Part shown: positions 61,901 to 64,000 of the stretch, piece after piece | How positions within the stretch are numbered: the first letter of the stretch is position 1 | Layout: every line of letters starts with the position of its first letter | DNA from: Osedax fenrisi | Lineage: Eukaryota; Annelida; Polychaeta; Sabellida; Siboglinidae | Reading direction: 5' to 3' | Length of the DNA stretch: 64,000 bases | NCBI GenBank assembly: GCA_964019155.1 | Contig: OZ025244.1 | Location: forward strand, 32,362,903 to 32,426,902 | Position numbers and translations under genes: made by a program | Notes under the pieces: model-generated | Told to the model about the DNA's origin: nothing | The model's input: only the letters and a program-made list of their open reading frames with translations | The model's database searches: none

Positions 61901-64000
61901 TAGCTAACTCTAGCTAACTTTAGCTAACTCTATGTAACTCTAGCTAACTCTAGCTAACTCTAGCTAACTCTAAGTAATATTAGCTAACTTTAGCTAACTC
62001 TAGCTAACTCTAGGTAACTCTAGCTAACTCTAGCTAACTCTAGCTAACTCTAGCTAACTCTAGGTAACTCTAGCTAACTCTAGTTAACTCTAGCTAACTC
62101 TAGGTAACTCTAGGTAACTCTAGCTAACTTTAGCTAACTTTAGGTAACTATAGGTAACTCTAGGTAACTCTAGCTAACTCTAGCTAACTCTAGCTAACTC
62201 TAGGTAACTCTAGCTAACTCTAGGTAAATCTAGGTAACTCTAGCTAACTTTAGCTAACTCTAGCTAACTCTAGCTAACTCTAGCTAACTCTAGCTAACTC
62301 TAGCTAACTCTAGGTAACTCTAGCTAACTCTAGCTAACTCTAGCTAACTCTAGCTAACTCTAGCTACTCTAGGTAACTCTAGCTAACTCTAGCTAATTTT
62401 AGCTAACTCTAGCTAACTCTAGCTAACTCTAGCTAACTTTAGCTAACTCTAGCTAACTCTAGTTAACTCTAGCTAACTCTAGCTAACTCTAGCTAACTCT
62501 AGCTAACTCTAGCTAACTCTAGCTAACTCTAGGTAACGCTAGCTAACTCTAGCTAACTCTAGCTAACTCTAGCTAACTCTAGGTAACTCTAGCTAACTTT
62601 AGCTAACTCTAGCTAACTCTAGCTAACTCTAGCTAACTTTAAGTAACTCTAGCTAACTCTAGCTAACTTTAGCTAACTCTAGCTAACTCTAGCTAACTTT
62701 AGCTAACTCTAGCTAACTCTAGCTAACTCTAGGTAACTCTAGCTAACTCTAGCTAACTTTAGCTAACTCTATGTAACTCTAGCTAACTCTAGCTAACTCT
62801 AGCTAACTCTAAGTAATATTAGCTAACTTTAGCTAACTCTAGCTAACTCTAGGTAACTCTAGCTAACTCTAGCTAACTCTAGCTAACTCTAGCTAACTCT
62901 AGGTAACTCTAGCTAACTCTACTTAACTCTAGCTAACTCTAGGTAACTCTAGGTTACTCTAGCTAACTTTAGCTAACTTTAGGTAACTATAGGTAACTCT
63001 AGGTAACTCTAGCTAACTCTAGCTAACTCTAGCTAACTCTAGGTAACTCTAGGTAAATCTAGGTAACTCTAGCTAACTTTAGGTAACTCTAGCTAACTCT
63101 AGCTAACTCTAGCTAACTCTAGCTAACTCTAGCTAACTCTAGGTAACTCTAGCTAACTCTAGCTAACTCTAGCTAACTCTAGCTAACTCTAGCTAACTCT
63201 AGGTAACTCTAGCTAACTCTAGGTAACTCTAGATAACTCTAGCTAACTCTAGCTAACTCTAGCTAACTCTAGGTAAGTCTAGCTAACTCTAGCTAACTCT
63301 AGCTAACTCTAGCTAACTCTAGGTAACTCTAGGTAACTCTAGCTAACTTTAGCTAACTCTAGATAACTCTAGCTAACTCTAGGTAACTCTAGCTAACTCT
63401 AGCTAACTCTAGCTAACTCTAGCTAACTTTAGCTAACTCTAGGTAACTCTAGCTAACTCTAGCTAACTCTAGCTAACTCTAGCTAACTCTATGTAACTCT
63501 AGGTAACTCTAGATAACTTTAGCTAACTCTAGGTAACTTTAGCTAACTCTAGGTAACTTTAGCTAACTCTAGGTAACTTTAGCTAACTCTAGGTAACTCT
63601 AGCTAACTCTAGCTAACTCTAGCTAACTCTAGCTAACTCTAGGTAACTTTAGCTAACTCTAGGTAACTTTAGCTAACTCTAGCTAACTCTAGTTAACTCT
63701 AGCTAACTCTAGCTAACTCTAGGTAACTCTAGGTAACTCTAGCTAACTCTAGCTAACTCTAGGTAACGCTAGCTAACTCTAGCTAACTCTAGCTAACTCT
63801 AGCTAACTCTAGGTAACTCTAGGTAACGCTAGCTAACTCTAGCTAACTCTAGGTAACGCTAGCTAACTCTAGCTAACTCTAGCTAACTCTAGCTAACTCT
63901 AGGTAACTCTAGGTAACGCTAGCTAACTCTAGCTAACTCTAGCTAACTCTAGGTAACTCTAAGTAACTCTAGGTAACTCTAGCTAACTCTAGCTAACTCT
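58950..64000 (+). repeat. Large duplication, copy 2 (offset 7.36-7.40 kb)
   Basis: Partner of about 51700-56620, including the 9-bp unit at 62366. Copy 2 runs to, or past, the right edge of the window. Near its end it has an extra AACGCTAGCT-bearing stretch (63845-63920) that repeats its own neighbour and is not present at 56400-56470 in copy 1, so it is a private local tandem. Confidence 0.83.
62366..62374 (+). other. Shared 9-bp unit ACTCTAGGT, copy 2
   Basis: Same single-base loss as at 54967, with the same following series (AACTCTAGCT twice, AATTTTAGCT). It moves the register from positions ending in 6 to positions ending in 5 for the rest of the window. Confidence 0.9.

Larger units (their letters stand above)
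35749..62824 (+). repeat. AATATTAGCT diagnostic unit, 25 copies
   Basis: This unit, always after AACTCTAAGT and before AACTTTAGCT, contains an SspI-type site (AATATT) absent from the left block. Starts: 35749, 36539, 37209, 37999, 39469, 40289, 41739, 43448, 44568, 45918, 47038, 47918, 49038, 49988, 51657, 52717, 54577, 55416, 57386, 58506, 58726, 58956, 60076, 61976, 62815. Spacings fall into families: 790/670; 820/1450; 1120 alternating with 1350, 880 or 950; and 839. It serves as the landmark for reading the right-block HORs. Confidence 0.9.
38619..63674 (+). repeat. 20-bp dimer tracts (AACTCTAGGT-AACTTTAGCT), six long copies
   Basis: Six tracts begin with AACTCTAGAT, AACTTTAGCT, then alternate AACTCTAGGT and AACTTTAGCT three times, pass through four AACTCTAGCT (three in one copy), and end with two more dimers. 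They are 38619-38788, 40889-41058, 42339-42508, 44808-44977, 56106-56265 and 63505-63674. Shortened forms, with two dimers after an AACTATAGAT start, lie near 53398-53457 and 60747-60806. The tract is a local 20-bp period inside the 10-bp array, and it moves with the HORs. Confidence 0.85.
35316..64000 (+). repeat. Decamer satellite array, right block (marker-free family)
   Basis: Same decamer and orientation as the left block, but with other recurring variants: AACTTTAGCT is more frequent, and AATTTTAGCT, AACTCTAGTT, AACGCTAGCT, AACTTTAAGT, AACTCTATGT, AACTCTAAGT followed by AATATTAGCT, AAATCTAGGT, AAGTCTAGCT, AACTCTAGAT, AACGTTAGCT and AACTTCAGCT recur in fixed order. There is no 21-bp marker, no AACTAGCT 8-mer and no CTCGAG. 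The register holds for 28.7 kb apart from four single-base losses. The array runs off the right edge of the window. It has no coding capacity for the same reason as the left block. Confidence 0.98.

Noticed and set aside
21102..61985. Identical offset of 7399 bp in both blocks (21102 to 28501, and 54577 to 61976)
   Set aside because: In the left block only that one pair of markers shows 7399; neighbouring pairs give other values (for example 22582 to 29841 is 7259). In the right block the offset is shared by many landmarks. The equality looks like chance.
1..64000. Protein-coding genes or long open frames on either strand
   Set aside because: TAG and TAA on the + strand, and TAG on the - strand (reverse unit AGCTAGAGTT), recur every 10 bp. 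As 10 leaves remainder 1 on division by 3, all six frames are closed about every 30 bases. Variants remove single stops only.
1..64000. Telomere repeat array
   Set aside because: The reverse unit AGCTAGAGTT has no G run and does not match TTAGGG, TTAGG, TTAGGC, TTTAGGG or similar motifs. Extensive variants and kilobase HORs are also unlike a telomerase product. A subtelomeric place remains possible.
1..64000. Inverted arrays or strand switches
   Set aside because: The reverse unit AGCTAGAGTT was not seen on the + strand anywhere; both blocks run in the same direction.
1..64000. Embedded transposon, rDNA or tRNA gene
   Set aside because: No stretch longer than about 20 bases departs from the decamer, apart from the N gap.
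1..64000. Synthetic or simulated repeat
   Set aside because: Rare variants are shared in consistent order between nested copies and private slips occur in only one copy, which fits natural duplication history. The sequence alone cannot fully exclude assembly artefacts.

Overview
The window is satellite DNA from end to end. Apart from one 200-base run of N (35116-35315), every base belongs to a head-to-tail array of a 10-bp unit. The consensus is AACTCTAGCT, with AACTCTAGGT as the second main form, plus a limited set of recurring one- or two-base variants. I see no gene, RNA gene, transposon, CRISPR array or unique sequence. The unit carries stop triplets on both strands, and because 10 is not a multiple of 3 these reach all six frames every 30 bases. 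Tens of kilobases of decamer satellite with kilobase-scale higher-order repeats (HORs) point to constitutive heterochromatin (centromeric, pericentromeric or subtelomeric) of a eukaryote. The sequence alone does not name the species, and I do not recognise the decamer as a named satellite. The exact 200-N gap is what some Hi-C scaffolding programs insert, so its true size is probably unknown.

Left block (1-35115). The decamer register is broken by a 21-bp marker, AAGGCTAGGA + A + a normal decamer, which I count 61 times. Ten of the markers are followed one decamer later by an 8-bp unit, AACTAGCT. Markers (+1 each), 8-mers (-2 each) and one 9-mer at 5295 (-1) account for every register change in 35 kb. 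Marker spacings reveal HORs: a 2113-bp unit (spacings 341, 501, 309, 171, 791) with full and rearranged copies between 22582 and 33275; a 2842-bp block present twice (9557-12398 and 13371-16212); a 712-bp tandem duplication near 12 kb; a 4224-bp-offset pair (1-900 and 4225-5124); and a distant pair about 17 kb apart (1641-4573 and 18838-21530). XhoI-type sites (CTCGAG) occur only in this block.

Right block (35316-64000). Same decamer, same orientation, but a different variant vocabulary (AATATTAGCT, AACGCTAGCT, AACTTTAAGT, AAGTCTAGCT, AACTCTATGT, AATTTTAGCT), no 21-bp marker, and only four 1-bp register slips in 28.7 kb. A diagnostic AATATTAGCT unit occurs 25 times. Its spacing and other rare variants show nested duplications with periods of about 1460, 1450, 2470, 2000 and 1669 bp, and a large duplication of about 5 kb offset by 7.36-7.40 kb (about 51.7-56.6 kb and 58.9-64.0 kb).

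Nothing here works as a gene set. The interest lies in sequence architecture: a decamer matched to one DNA helical turn, strict register keeping, a C/G switch that makes or breaks a palindrome in each unit, and two neighbouring HOR families built from the same decamer. All counts and coordinates come from reading by eye; copy divergence was not computed.
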